Part shown: positions 20,214-28,800 of the stretch, one piece after another
Layout: every line of letters starts with the position of its first letter
How positions within the stretch are numbered: position 1 is the first letter of the stretch
DNA from: Vibrio aerogenes
GTDB taxonomy: Bacteria > Pseudomonadota > Gammaproteobacteria > Enterobacterales > Vibrionaceae
Direction: 5' to 3'
Length of the DNA stretch: 64,000 nucleotides
Assembly (NCBI RefSeq): GCF_024346755.1
Contig: NZ_AP024861.1
Location: 558,001-622,000, forward strand
Program-made: the position numbers and the translations under genes
Notes under the pieces: model-generated
The model's input: the letters and a program-made list of their open reading frames with translations, nothing else
Databases searched by the model: none
Told to the model about the DNA's origin: nothing

Positions 20214-22538
20214 TTAGTTGTTAAGGAAAAATGGGCGGCCATAGCCCAGCGATTCAGAACCATATTTCGAACGTGTTCCCATATTGGTACCAAAGCCAAC
20301 AATACCGACATTGACACTAAAGTTATTGTCATATATTGCCGACGCATTCGGGTACTCGGAGAAGGACGGGTTCCAGTCATCCAGTTCTCTGCTATAGGTG
20401 AAGCCGATATACCAACAATCTGATATATACGTCAAATTCGCCTGCCATTCGATGGATTGATCGGTTGTTAAATCATAATAATACAGCGCTCTGGTATTCC
20501 AGTTCTTATTAATTGCATACTGAGTCACAACACCGAGCTGTGAGATCCCATCTTTTGTTAAAGCATCAACATTGAGCGTATCGCCGACAGTATCAACGAT
20601 ATATTCTTTCGCAACATAGCGATAGTTGGCCTGAATAAATCCTTCCGGCCGGCGGTATTCTAAAGTACTGTTCGCGACCTGAACATTTGAAGTATCAACA
20701 TCGTACTGAATACCACCGTGATAGAAAAGGTAGTCTCCATAGTTGAAGTCCATCTCTACAGCCCAGGCTGAATAGTTGGAATTTTCACCATCTTCATTAC
20801 TGGTATATTTTTCTTTCAGACTTTTATCAAGATAGAAAATTTGTCCGAAAGCGATATTCAAGCGTTCTTTATATTCTTCATCAAAGAACCGCGATGTAGC
20901 ACCATAACTGATTTGGTTTGCAGGGGCGATATAATCCACACCACTATATCTTCTGCTCCGGAACAATCCGTAATAATCAGTCTGAAGTAATGTTGTATCG
21001 TAGCGGGCTATGGAAGACTGGTCCTTCTTAGGCACATACAAATACTGAACCTGTGGCTCCAGAGTTTGTGTGTAGCCGTTGAACAATCTGGTGTCCCGTT
21101 CCAGCACCAGTCCCATGTGGGAACGAAGTTCCGGGATTGTGCGGGACACATTTTCTTCGTAGTCGTCCGAAGAAACGGAATCTTTTAGATCTTGTTGATA
21201 ATAAGTTGACAGGATACGGCCTTCAGTTGTCCAGTTTCCCCAGGTGGCACCAATCGGGATTTTGAAACCAGGCTCAATATGTACCCGTGTGGCTGATGGC
21301 TGGTATTTAGCATCGGTATCAAAGCGGGAGATGTGACTTTTCAGGTCAAAATCCAGATAACGCATCACGGCCGGAGCATAATAATTGAACGTCAGCTGAG
21401 GCATGAGCTGATAAGGTTGATTTCCGCTTGTTGTCAGGATCTGAAAGTCCCGGGTCAGCAAAGATAAGTCCCAGTTTTGAGAACGATAGCTGAGCTGTGC
21501 TTCCTGAACCAGCTGACCATCCTGACGGCTACCTATTGATGAATCAATATCGGAAAAATAATCGATGTCACTGACTTTAGAATAATTAAGTGACAGCTGC
21601 CATGCTTTGTTGTAAATCCCGGAGTGGAAAATGTTCAGGCCCCACCGTTCGCCTTCATCCAGATTCTGTTTATCCTCTGGTGTATATTCATAATCAATCG
21701 AACCACTTCCCCAGTCAGTCAGATACCGGAACTTACTGTTTAACTGAGTTCCTCTTTTCTCCATATGTTTCAGATCGGTCTGCAGGTCGTAATTCGGTGC
21801 CAGATTCCAGTAGAATGGCACGGTAAGCTCGAAACCATTTTGTGAGCCAAAGCTGAAGGTCGGATAAAGAAACCCTGTTTTTCTGGTATCACCGATGGGA
21901 ACTGTCAGGACCGGAAGATAGAAAAACGGTACTCCCTGAATTTCCATCCGGGGATTGTAAAAAGTCGCTTCTTCTTCGTTTTGGTCTATGTAAATACTGG
22001 ACGCTTTTAACTGCCAGGAATTATCATTTTCCGGACAGGAGGTAATTGAGCCATCTTCAATTTTATAGAGCGCTTTTCCTGTCCGCGCTACATAGACAGC
22101 ATCTCCCCGTCCGGGTTTACACAGAAACTGATAATGCGTGTTTTCCAGAGTAACTTCATCTGTTGTCAGGTTATTGGTTGCTTTATCAGAAACGGTCTTT
22201 AATTCTCCGTCAGTGAAATTTACATTTCCCTGTGCGACGACAACATTTTCTTTTTGGTGAAGTGTCACTGTTTCAGCGGACATCCGCTTATTGCCCTGAG
22301 TGACAACAACATTGCCTGAATAAGTCGCTTTGTCGCCATTAATTGCCTCTAGCTTATCTGCTTCGACATTGATAGGCTGGTTAAAGTTGTCAGGAGCCGC
22401 TGAAGTGTCAACTTGGCACTGCTCGGTGACCAGAGACTGGCTTTTATCATTTTCCGGAATTGAATCCGCATAAGTGTATGGTATAAAAAGTGCTGCACTG
22501 ATCGAAGCAGCCAGTACCGAACGAGGAAAATCTGACAT
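20214..22538 (-). CDS. lptD: LPS-assembly outer membrane protein LptD
   Basis: About 774 residues. A signal peptide (ASISAALFIPYTYA) leads into an OstA/LptA-like jelly-roll domain (PINVEADKLEAINGDKATYSGNV, residues about 55-160), then a large beta-barrel rich in aromatic-ended strands. Cysteines near the N-terminus and in the LptA-like domain (QFLCKPGRG) can form the disulfides needed for LptD maturation. With LptE it inserts LPS into the outer leaflet. ATG 22538 is preferred over the TTG just before it. It is the first gene of the lptD-surA-pdxA-rsmA-apaG-apaH operon. Confidence 0.96.
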   Translation of the reverse strand: MSDFPRSVLAASISAALFIPYTYADSIPENDKSQSLVTEQCQVDTSAAPDNFNQPINVEADKLEAINGDKATYSGNVVVTQGNKRMSAETVTLHQKENVVVAQGNVNFTDGELKTVSDKATNNLTTDEVTLENTHYQFLCKPGRGDAVYVARTGKALYKIEDGSITSCPENDNSWQLKASSIYIDQNEEEATFYNPRMEIQGVPFFYLPVLTVPIGDTRKTGFLYPTFSFGSQNGFELTVPFYWNLAPNYDLQTDLKHMEKRGTQLNSKFRYLTDWGSGSIDYEYTPEDKQNLDEGERWGLNIFHSGIYNKAWQLSLNYSKVSDIDYFSDIDSSIGSRQDGQLVQEAQLSYRSQNWDLSLLTRDFQILTTSGNQPYQLMPQLTFNYYAPAVMRYLDFDLKSHISRFDTDAKYQPSATRVHIEPGFKIPIGATWGNWTTEGRILSTYYQQDLKDSVSSDDYEENVSRTIPELRSHMGLVLERDTRLFNGYTQTLEPQVQYLYVPKKDQSSIARYDTTLLQTDYYGLFRSRRYSGVDYIAPANQISYGATSRFFDEEYKERLNIAFGQIFYLDKSLKEKYTSNEDGENSNYSAWAVEMDFNYGDYLFYHGGIQYDVDTSNVQVANSTLEYRRPEGFIQANYRYVAKEYIVDTVGDTLNVDALTKDGISQLGVVTQYAINKNWNTRALYYYDLTTDQSIEWQANLTYISDCWYIGFTYSRELDDWNPSFSEYPNASAIYDNNFSVNVGIVGFGTNMGTRSKYGSESLGYGRPFFLNN

Positions 22539-22684
22539 CAAGTTGTACTATCCTGTTGAATTGAGTTGATTCGGAATGATCAGCATCAGTTGAACTATAA
22601 ATGTCTTTAATATAATGGAAATTGAATCATACAGCACTAGTAGACTGCGAAACTTATAAAAAATTCATAGATTGAGATGTTGAA

Positions 22685-23545
22685 ATGTATATTTTTGGCA
22701 AAATTTTGGGGGTTTTCTTTGGATTGTTGTTTGGTGGACCGTTTGGTGCGCTGATAGGCCTTTTTTTAGGACATCAATTCGATAAGGCCCGGAGATTAAA
22801 CAGTTCTCCTTTTTCTTCTTCATCGTTTTCATCAGAAGAGGCTCAGCAGGCTCGCCAGGAGCAGTTTTTTAAAGCGGCTTTTTCTGTTATGGGGCATGTT
22901 GCCAAAGCGAAAGGAAAAGTCACAAAGGAAGAGATTCATTTAGCAACCATCATGATGGAGAGAATGAATCTCACCGATGCTCAGAAAACAGCTGCGCAGA
23001 ATGCTTTCCGTGACGGAAAATCATCGGATTTCCCTTTAGATGAGACCCTGGAGCAAGTCCTTCAGGCAACGGGTCGCCGTCATGATCTGTTGCAGTTCTT
23101 TCTTGAGTTACAAATCTCAGCTGCGTTTGCTGATGGTGATTTACATCCCACCGAAAGAAATTTATTGCATAAGATAGCTAAAGGGCTGGGCTTCTCTTCA
23201 GAATATCTTGAACGGCGTTTGAGAATGCAGGAAGCAGCATTTCGTTTTCAAAGAAACGCCCGGTTTGGTGGCGCAAGTGGGGGATATCAGGGAAGTTCCG
23301 GTTCAGCTTATCAGGAGCAGCAGACAGCCGATCGTCTGGATGATGCATACAAGCTGCTGGGTATCGACAAAAGTGCAGATGCAGGCGTTGTGAAAAAAGC
23401 GTACCGTAAATTGATGAATGAGCACCATCCTGACAAGTTAATGGCCAAAGGATTACCTCCTGAGATGATGACTGTTGCGAAAGAAAAGTCTCAGGAAATA
23501 CAGCAGGCTTATGATTTGATTAAAAAAGCGAAAGGTTTTAAATAG
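22685..23545 (+). CDS. djlA: Co-chaperone DjlA
   Basis: 286 residues in three parts. There is one N-terminal TM segment with a glycine-rich dimerisation face (GVFFGLLFGGPFGALIGLFLG), a central TerB-like helical domain, and a C-terminal J domain (DAYKLLGIDKSAD to the end) with the essential HPD tripeptide in NEHHPDKL. It is a membrane-anchored DnaK partner. It diverges from lptD, the usual arrangement. Confidence 0.96.
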   Translation: MYIFGKILGVFFGLLFGGPFGALIGLFLGHQFDKARRLNSSPFSSSSFSSEEAQQARQEQFFKAAFSVMGHVAKAKGKVTKEEIHLATIMMERMNLTDAQKTAAQNAFRDGKSSDFPLDETLEQVLQATGRRHDLLQFFLELQISAAFADGDLHPTERNLLHKIAKGLGFSSEYLERRLRMQEAAFRFQRNARFGGASGGYQGSSGSAYQEQQTADRLDDAYKLLGIDKSADAGVVKKAYRKLMNEHHPDKLMAKGLPPEMMTVAKEKSQEIQQAYDLIKKAKGFK

Positions 23546-23576
23546 GCTCATTACAGCTTGACGGAAAGACCAGGAC

Positions 23577-23600
23577 AAAGCCCGGAACCTCCGGGTTTTT
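23577..23600 (+). terminator. Terminator of djlA
   Basis: Stem CCCGGA / TCCGGG with an ACC loop, extended by A-T pairs and followed by T5. Confidence 0.8.
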
Positions 23601-23616
23601 CTTTAAGCTTCAGATA

Positions 23617-23645
23617 TAAAAAAACCACAGCAATATGCTGTGGTT
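23617..23645 (-). terminator. Terminator of tRNA array 1
   Basis: 10-bp stem AACCACAGCA / TGCTGTGGTT with a 3-nt loop. On the minus strand it is followed by a run of T, about 10 nt past the last tRNA. Confidence 0.85.
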
Positions 23646-23654
23646 CTCTGAAAG

Positions 23655-23730
23655 TGGCTCCCCCTGCGGGACTCGAACCTGCGACATACGGATTAACAGT
23701 CCGCCGTTCTACCAACTGAACTAAGGGGGA
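23655..23730 (-). tRNA. tRNA-Asn (GTT)
   Basis: A 76-nt cloverleaf with encoded CCA. The anticodon loop reads CTGTTAA on the minus strand, giving GTT. Identical in sequence to the copies at 23915 and 24560. Confidence 0.97.
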
Positions 23731-23746
23731 ACAAATTTTCAATAAA

Positions 23747-23822
23747 TGGTGCCTCGAGGCGGAATCGAACCACCGACACGAGGATTTTCAATCCTCTGCT
23801 CTACCGACTGAGCTATCGAGGC
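23747..23822 (-). tRNA. tRNA-Phe (GAA), variant acceptor stem
   Basis: 76 nt with encoded CCA and anticodon GAA (loop TTGAAAA). The acceptor stem is GCCTCGA/TCGAGGC, unlike the GCCCGGA/TCCGGGC of the other two Phe copies: positions 4 and 5 are changed and both pairs are kept by compensating changes. Confidence 0.97.
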
Positions 23823-23823
23823 A

Positions 23824-23899
23824 TGGTGCCGACTGCCGGAATCGAACTGGCGACCTACTGATTACAAGTCAGTTGCTCTGCCTACTGAGCTAAGTCGGC
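23824..23899 (-). tRNA. tRNA-Thr (TGT)
   Basis: 76 nt with encoded CCA and anticodon TGT (loop CTTGTAA). It differs from the other two Thr copies by one base in the D arm. Only one base separates it from the neighbouring Phe gene. Confidence 0.96.
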
Positions 23900-23914
23900 G
23901 ACACACACAAATAG

Positions 23915-23990
23915 TGGCTCCCCCTGCGGGACTCGAACCTGCGACATACGGATTAACAGTCCGCCGTTCTACCAACTGAACTAAGGGGGA
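23915..23990 (-). tRNA. tRNA-Asn (GTT)
   Basis: 76 nt with encoded CCA and anticodon GTT. The spacer after it (ACAAATTTTCAATAAA) is repeated beside every Asn gene here, a sign of array duplication. Confidence 0.97.
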
Positions 23991-24006
23991 ACAAATTTTC
24001 AATAAA

Positions 24007-24082
<76 letters not shown>

Positions 24083-24096
24083 ACACGAAATATTCG

Positions 24097-24172
24097 TGGT
24101 GCCCGGAGGCGGAATCGAACCACCGACACGAGGATTTTCAATCCTCTGCTCTACCGACTGAGCTATCCGGGC
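24097..24172 (-). tRNA. tRNA-Phe (GAA), first gene of array 1
   Basis: 76 nt with encoded CCA, anticodon GAA and acceptor stem GCCCGGA/TCCGGGC. It is first in transcription order, just downstream of the promoter at 24183-24211. Confidence 0.97.
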
Positions 24173-24182
24173 AACGGGGGGT

Positions 24183-24211
24183 ATTAAAAAGTTTTTCTTT
24201 GATGACGTCAA
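24183..24211 (-). promoter_or_regulatory. Promoter of tRNA array 1
   Basis: Minus strand: TTGACG, a 17-bp spacer, TTTAAT, then a C-rich discriminator typical of stringently controlled stable-RNA promoters. Confidence 0.8.
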
Positions 24212-24412
24212 CAATAAAATGCAAAAAAAGTGTCGTTTGTTGCTTTTATGTACTCAATGCTCTGTTTATCTGCATTTTAATTAAATATTGATAATAAAAA
24301 ACGAAGTCCGGTTCCTTTTTAAGTATGACTTTCTTCGAATCTTATTCCTGTATTCAGAGACAATAGATGGCATCAAATGGTCTGAGTGACAGTGTGAACA
24401 AGGAACAAATCT

Positions 24413-24493
24413 ATGACCGCAGAGGGAAGCTTAAAAACAGATCATACCAATCTGGAAAATAAACAGATCAGAATATTACTTAGAATGATATAA
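24413..24493 (+). CDS. Possible 26-residue small ORF between tRNA arrays
   Basis: ATG at 24413 with AAGGA eight bases upstream (24400-24404), encoding MTAEGSLKTDHTNLENKQIR then ILLRMI and stop. It lies antisense to the tRNA arrays in a 380-bp gap that otherwise holds only the array-1 promoter and array-2 terminator. Start signal and length are the only evidence; it may be chance. Confidence 0.15.
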   Translation: MTAEGSLKTDHTNLENKQIRILLRMI

Positions 24494-24520
24494 ACTGAAA
24501 ATATTTCAGGAGCCTGAAAC

Positions 24521-24552
24521 AAAAAAAAGCTACAGCAAATGCTGTAGCTTTT
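24521..24552 (-). terminator. Terminator of tRNA array 2
   Basis: 12-bp stem AAAAGCTACAGC / GCTGTAGCTTTT with a 4-nt loop, followed by a T-run on the minus strand. Confidence 0.88.
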
Positions 24553-24559
24553 CTGAAAG

Positions 24560-24635
24560 TGGCTCCCCCTGCGGGACTCGAACCTGCGACATACGGATTA
24601 ACAGTCCGCCGTTCTACCAACTGAACTAAGGGGGA
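24560..24635 (-). tRNA. tRNA-Asn (GTT), array 2
   Basis: 76 nt with encoded CCA and anticodon GTT. Last gene of the Phe-Thr-Asn array 2. Confidence 0.97.
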
Positions 24636-24651
24636 ACAAATTTTCAATAAA

Positions 24652-24727
<76 letters not shown>

Positions 24728-24740
24728 ACACGAAAATTCG

Positions 24741-24816
24741 TGGTGCCCGGAGGCGGAATCGAACCACCGACACGAGGATTTTCAATCCTCTGCTCTACCG
24801 ACTGAGCTATCCGGGC
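24741..24816 (-). tRNA. tRNA-Phe (GAA), array 2
   Basis: 76 nt with encoded CCA and anticodon GAA; same as the copy at 24097. First gene of array 2. Confidence 0.97.
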
Positions 24817-24827
24817 AATGGAGCGCT

Positions 24828-24856
24828 ATTAAACTGATTTTTATTATCCGCGTCAA
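24828..24856 (-). promoter_or_regulatory. Promoter of tRNA array 2
   Basis: Minus strand: TTGACG, a 17-bp spacer and TTTAAT, the same elements and spacing as the array-1 promoter, with a GCGCTCC discriminator. Confidence 0.8.
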
Positions 24857-24922
24857 CCTGTTTTTTCAAAATTATGCAAAAATCAGGTTGAGCGATGATT
24901 TTTTGTTCACTGCTGGCTTGGT

Positions 24923-26068
24923 TCAGAGCTTTCCGGCATTAAACTGATCTTTATAATTTTTGACTTTTTGCAGGTAACGTCTTGATTCTTTATTCGGATG
25001 TTTATTGGTGAGTGCCCAATAAAGCTGATTCGGCTGCAAATTGTTTATTTTTTTAAATGCATATTGCCGGTCTTTGCTGAAAGTATTGAGCACGCCACCC
25101 GCGCCACCGTTATAAGCAGAGATCATACTGTACTGCAAAGACGTTGGGTTTTTGATGGTATTGAGATAGTTATTTTTCAACAAATAGAAATATGCCGTCC
25201 CGGTATCGATATTATTTTCCGGATTATAGAGATAGGCCGGGGAGGGTTGTCCTGAGCGTTTTTTAATTTTACTGAACACATCTTTTCCGGCTGTTTTGGG
25301 GACAACCTGCATCAGCCCGTAAGCGTTAGCCCAGCTTACGGCATATGGATTAAAGCTACTTTCAGTCTTGATAATGGCATAAATCAGATCTTCAGGAATG
25401 CCATACTGACGTGATGCTTTGCGGATGAGGCTGGCATATTTATAGCTTCGTATTTCAACCTGATTTTCCACCATCGGAATCTCAACATAGTAAGATTTGC
25501 GAAAGTTCACCTGTTTAACTTTGAGCTGGTGCTGAATCAGATAATCGGCAAACCGGTTAGCACGCCATGACCATTCAATTGGTTTGTTGTCCTGATCCAG
25601 AATCTGCCGGTACAGAAAAGGCTTGCCGTTAATCGCGACTTTTTTAGCAGAAAACAGATCGACATGCTTGGGATCGTCGGGGGTCAGTAACGTTGTGACA
25701 ATTGCTTTTTTCAGATGGGAAAGAGGCTCGGTGGATGAAACGGTTTCAATGACGACTTTTCCCTGATCAAAATTGACGTCTGCCCGGCTGCTGTAATCAT
25801 CGATGTATTTGACATAATTTGTTTTTCCGGCAATTTTTACGTTCTTGGATCCCCAGCGTTTTTCGACCTTTCCGGTAAAACTCTGAATCAGTGCGTCCAG
25901 TGCTTTGGTATCTTTTTGAAACTGGCCGGGCAGTGAAGCCAGGTTTTTAGCAAAGCGGTTTGTTGGTTTAAAATCAACATCATACATTTTTTGAACGGTT
26001 TCTCGGCTACATCCGCCCGCGATGAGCGTAACAGCCAACAAAAATACTGACTTCGTCTTGTGTTGCAT
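24923..26068 (-). CDS. mltC: Membrane-bound lytic transglycosylase C
   Basis: About 381 residues from the ATG at 26068, which has GAGGTCC upstream; earlier in-frame starts lie before the signal peptide. A lipoprotein signal ends in the lipobox LIAGGC. The catalytic SLT domain starts near SRQYGIPEDLIYAIIKTESSFNP (the Glu of KTESSF is catalytic) and includes NAYGLMQVVPKTAGKD and the YNGGAGGVL loop. It cleaves peptidoglycan to 1,6-anhydroMurNAc products at the outer membrane. It follows mutY-yggX as in many gammaproteobacteria. Confidence 0.96.
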   Translation of the reverse strand: MQHKTKSVFLLAVTLIAGGCSRETVQKMYDVDFKPTNRFAKNLASLPGQFQKDTKALDALIQSFTGKVEKRWGSKNVKIAGKTNYVKYIDDYSSRADVNFDQGKVVIETVSSTEPLSHLKKAIVTTLLTPDDPKHVDLFSAKKVAINGKPFLYRQILDQDNKPIEWSWRANRFADYLIQHQLKVKQVNFRKSYYVEIPMVENQVEIRSYKYASLIRKASRQYGIPEDLIYAIIKTESSFNPYAVSWANAYGLMQVVPKTAGKDVFSKIKKRSGQPSPAYLYNPENNIDTGTAYFYLLKNNYLNTIKNPTSLQYSMISAYNGGAGGVLNTFSKDRQYAFKKINNLQPNQLYWALTNKHPNKESRRYLQKVKNYKDQFNAGKL

Positions 26069-26139
26069 GGGGACCTCTGAATAAATAAACGCCACAAGCT
26101 GCAAGTCAGGCATGCGGACAATTGTGGCGTTGAACTGAA

Positions 26140-26412
26140 TTACTGACTTGGAGGAGTGTAACCTTCGATATGGACATCTTGTCCTTCAAACAAAAAATTA
26201 ACCATTGCTTTTTCAATGATCTTTCTGTGTTCGGGATCCATCATATTCAGCTTCTTTTCATTAATCAGCATGGTTTGCTTGTGTTGCCACAATCCCCAGG
26301 CTTCTTTTGAAATATGCTCGAAGATACGTTTTCCTAATTCTCCCGGATAAAGTTGAAAATCCAGCCCTTCAGCTTCTTTATGTAAGTGCTCGCAATAGAC
26401 AGTGCGACTCAT
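26140..26412 (-). CDS. yggX: Fe(2+)-trafficking protein YggX
   Basis: 90 residues from [20 protein letters not shown], with GAGGA just upstream; the longer frame to 26472 is not needed. The single conserved Cys (C7 in VYCEHL) and the GxRIxxxISKEAW pattern ([17 protein letters not shown]) are typical. It is linked to iron supply, Fe-S repair and oxidant resistance. It lies between mutY, which has a Fe-S cluster, and mltC, with a 245-bp gap from mutY that contains a perfect palindrome. Confidence 0.95.
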   Translation of the reverse strand: MSRTVYCEHLHKEAEGLDFQLYPGELGKRIFEHISKEAWGLWQHKQTMLINEKKLNMMDPEHRKIIEKAMVNFLFEGQDVHIEGYTPPSQ

Positions 26413-26608
26413 CAATATTTCCTCAGTTTTTCCGGGAGAACAGAACGACAAAATTGATTCGTCTGTCCGCACATCCGGGTTTTGTATTGGGTCTATTTAT
26501 ACCAAAGCGCAACCTTTCGTGCTATGTGATGCGCATATTTTATTTCGCTTTGTTATGAAACGGTAATTTTTCTGTATTGATTTGGAATCCAGCTCCAAAA
26601 GTATGTCT

Positions 26609-26628
26609 TATACCCATATATGGGTATA
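26609..26628. repeat. Perfect 20-bp palindrome in the mutY-yggX spacer
   Basis: TATACCCATATATGGGTATA is its own reverse complement. It shares TATACCC/GGGTATA with the hairpin repeats at 12501, 28718 and 51769 but lacks their loop. It may be an internally deleted member of that family or an operator upstream of yggX. The rest of 26413-26657 shows nothing clear. Confidence 0.6.
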
Positions 26629-26657
26629 CAGGTTCAATGCGCTTCAGTATCGCCGGT

Positions 26658-27671
26658 TCAGGTCAGATGCCGGGTCAGGAATTTTTTAATGGGCGTTGGC
26701 AGCCCCAAATTAAATATTTCCTGTTTATCCACCCACTGGTACTTTGGATTTGTTTCGCTCCAGTGATCAACCCACCATATATTCGCTTCAAGTTTGTAGT
26801 GAGTGAAAGTGTGTTTGAACTGCCCCTTTAACTGCGCATGTTCTCCAAGTTGTTCTGGTTGCAGGTGAATTTCCGGTAAACACCAGAGTGCGCCCCAGAT
26901 GCCATCTTCTGCCCGTTTTTCCATTAAAAGCTTCTCTGACTGTTCAATCCACAAAAATTGTCCGGGCCGGACCGGAATGATTTTCCTGGGTTTTGGCGTT
27001 GGTAACTCATGAACCCGATCATGCTGCAAAGCAAGGCAACTATCCTGCAGACAGCATACGGTACAGCCCGGTTGTTTAGGCTTACAAACTGTTGCACCTA
27101 AATCAAGCAGTCCCTGTGCAAAGGTTCGGTTTTGCTCATGAGGTGTATAGTCTTCTGCCAGTTGCCAGAGTTTTTTATCAACACGTGAAGTATTTGGCAC
27201 ACCATCAATGGCAAAGAAACGGCAAAAGATACGTTTGACATTACCATCTACAATTGGTCCGTATTGATTAAAAGCAAATGAAGCAATGGCTCCGGCGGTA
27301 TAGCGTCCTACTCCGGGAATCTTCAGCAGCAATCCGGGGTCTGAAGGAAACTCTCCCTGATATTCATCCATAATAAACTGAGCGGCTTTTCTGAGGTTTC
27401 TGGCCCGTGAGTAGTAACCAAGTCCTTGCCAGTGTCTCATGACTTCGTCTTCGCTGGCCTGAGCCAGATCTTTTACCTGCGGAAAGTGTGTCATCCAGTT
27501 TTCAAAGTAAGGAATCACAGTTGCGACCTGTGTTTGTTGAAGCATGATTTCGGAAACCAGCACCCGGTATGGTGTCGGGTTGATTTGCCAGGGTAAATCA
27601 TGGCGGCCATGCTGCTGTTGCCAGTGGATGAGTTGTTGCTGGAATTGTTCAGGAGTTAGTGGTGTTTGCAT
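26658..27671 (-). CDS. mutY: Adenine DNA glycosylase MutY
   Basis: About 337 residues from MQTPLTPEQF, chosen because the N-terminus then matches MutY; upstream in-frame starts add 22 unrelated residues. Catalytic E41 lies in LVSEIMLQQTQV. The helix-hairpin-helix LLKIPGVGRYTAGAIASFAF is followed by the catalytic Asp in IVDGNVKR. The [4Fe-4S] ligands form C-x6-C-x2-C-x5-C. The C-terminal NUDIX-like domain recognises 8-oxoG. It removes A paired with 8-oxoG. It diverges from trmB. Confidence 0.96.
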   Translation of the reverse strand: MQTPLTPEQFQQQLIHWQQQHGRHDLPWQINPTPYRVLVSEIMLQQTQVATVIPYFENWMTHFPQVKDLAQASEDEVMRHWQGLGYYSRARNLRKAAQFIMDEYQGEFPSDPGLLLKIPGVGRYTAGAIASFAFNQYGPIVDGNVKRIFCRFFAIDGVPNTSRVDKKLWQLAEDYTPHEQNRTFAQGLLDLGATVCKPKQPGCTVCCLQDSCLALQHDRVHELPTPKPRKIIPVRPGQFLWIEQSEKLLMEKRAEDGIWGALWCLPEIHLQPEQLGEHAQLKGQFKHTFTHYKLEANIWWVDHWSETNPKYQWVDKQEIFNLGLPTPIKKFLTRHLT

Positions 27672-27868
27672 GATGTTTGATTTTAATGACAGACATGCCG
27701 ATTCCATCACATAAAACAGGTGTTGTAAAACATACAAATCTTGTGGTTTTCGGCTGATAACCCGAAAATTGTGGCAATAATACTTGCTTCAATTAAGATT
27801 CTTTGGATAATCACATCCCCTCTGATTGAGATTGAAATTTGAACAATAAACAGCAGACAGGCAAACCA

Positions 27869-28588
27869 ATGAGTGAAGTGACGACGAACGAGTATAATGA
27901 AGATGGCAAACTGATACGAAAAGTCCGGAGCTTTGTACGTCGCGAAGGTCGGTTAACCAAAGGTCAGGAAGCTGCGATGGAAGCGTGTTGGCCTGTGATG
28001 GGGATCGATTATGCTGCACAGCGGCTGGACTGGCAGCAAGTTTTTGGCAATGACCGCCCGGTCGTGCTGGAAATTGGCTTTGGCATGGGGGCTTCTCTGG
28101 TTGAAATGGCCAGGAATTCACCGGAAAAGAACTTTGTGGGTATCGAAGTTCACAGTCCGGGTGTTGGTGCTTGTTTGTCAGCTGCGCGTGATGCCGGCAT
28201 TACCAACTTACGGGTGATGTGTCATGATGCTGTTGAAGTTTTTGCTCACATGATCCCGGATGACAGCCTGCATACGTTACAGCTATTTTTTCCGGATCCA
28301 TGGCATAAAAAACGTCATCATAAGCGTCGGATTGTTCAGCTTGAATTCGCTGAAATGGTACGTCAGAAACTGATACCGGAGGCTGGCATTTTTCATATGG
28401 CGACGGATTGGGAAAATTATGCGGAACATATGATTGAAGTCATGAACCAGGCACCGGGGTTTGCAAATATTGCTGAAAGCGGGGACTTTGTTCCGCGTCC
28501 GGATGAACGTCCGCTGACTAAATTTGAACAGCGGGGCCACCGTCTTGGTCATGGCGTCTGGGATATAAAATTCCGCCGGATAAGTTGA
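27869..28588 (+). CDS. trmB: tRNA (guanine-N7)-methyltransferase
   Basis: 239 residues from the ATG at 27869 ([15 protein letters not shown]), matching the usual length; a TTG ten codons earlier is possible but unlikely. [14 protein letters not shown], the SAM loop [12 protein letters not shown] and [14 protein letters not shown] are family signatures. It forms m7G46 in tRNA. It is opposite to mutY, the conserved arrangement. Confidence 0.97.
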   Translation: MSEVTTNEYNEDGKLIRKVRSFVRREGRLTKGQEAAMEACWPVMGIDYAAQRLDWQQVFGNDRPVVLEIGFGMGASLVEMARNSPEKNFVGIEVHSPGVGACLSAARDAGITNLRVMCHDAVEVFAHMIPDDSLHTLQLFFPDPWHKKRHHKRRIVQLEFAEMVRQKLIPEAGIFHMATDWENYAEHMIEVMNQAPGFANIAESGDFVPRPDERPLTKFEQRGHRLGHGVWDIKFRRIS

Positions 28589-28671
28589 AATTTTTTAGTT
28601 GGTTGATGTTAATCGTCCGTTAACTGAATGTAATGGTTGCTTCTCCTGTTGTTTCAGGAGTAAGCTGAAAA

Positions 28672-28699
28672 AGTCAGCAGTCTGTTGCTGGCTTTTTTT
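28672..28699 (+). terminator. Terminator of trmB
   Basis: Stem AGTCAGCA / TGCTGGCT (one G-T pair) with a T7 run. Confidence 0.85.
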
Positions 28700-28717
28700 A
28701 CGTTGTTAAAACAGCAA

Positions 28718-28765
28718 ATACCGCCCAAACCTGTCAGTACATGACTCTTCAGGTTGTCTGGGTAT
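28718..28765. repeat. Hairpin repeat of the TGGGTATA family
   Basis: Imperfect arms ATACCGCCCAAACCTG (28718-28733) and CAGGTTGTCTGGGTAT (28750-28765), directly before glsA. The right arm contains the shared CTTCAGGTTGTCTGGGTATA string. Confidence 0.65.
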
Positions 28766-28800
28766 AAAAATATTTAAAAACAAAAGTAAAGTCTGAAATT

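Noticed and set aside
22542..22684. Possible sigma-E promoter before lptD
   Set aside because: I looked for GGAACTT and TCTGA elements at proper spacing and found none.
23551..23742. 63-residue minus-strand frame over the first tRNA-Asn
   Set aside because: Coincides with a clear tRNA gene and its terminator.
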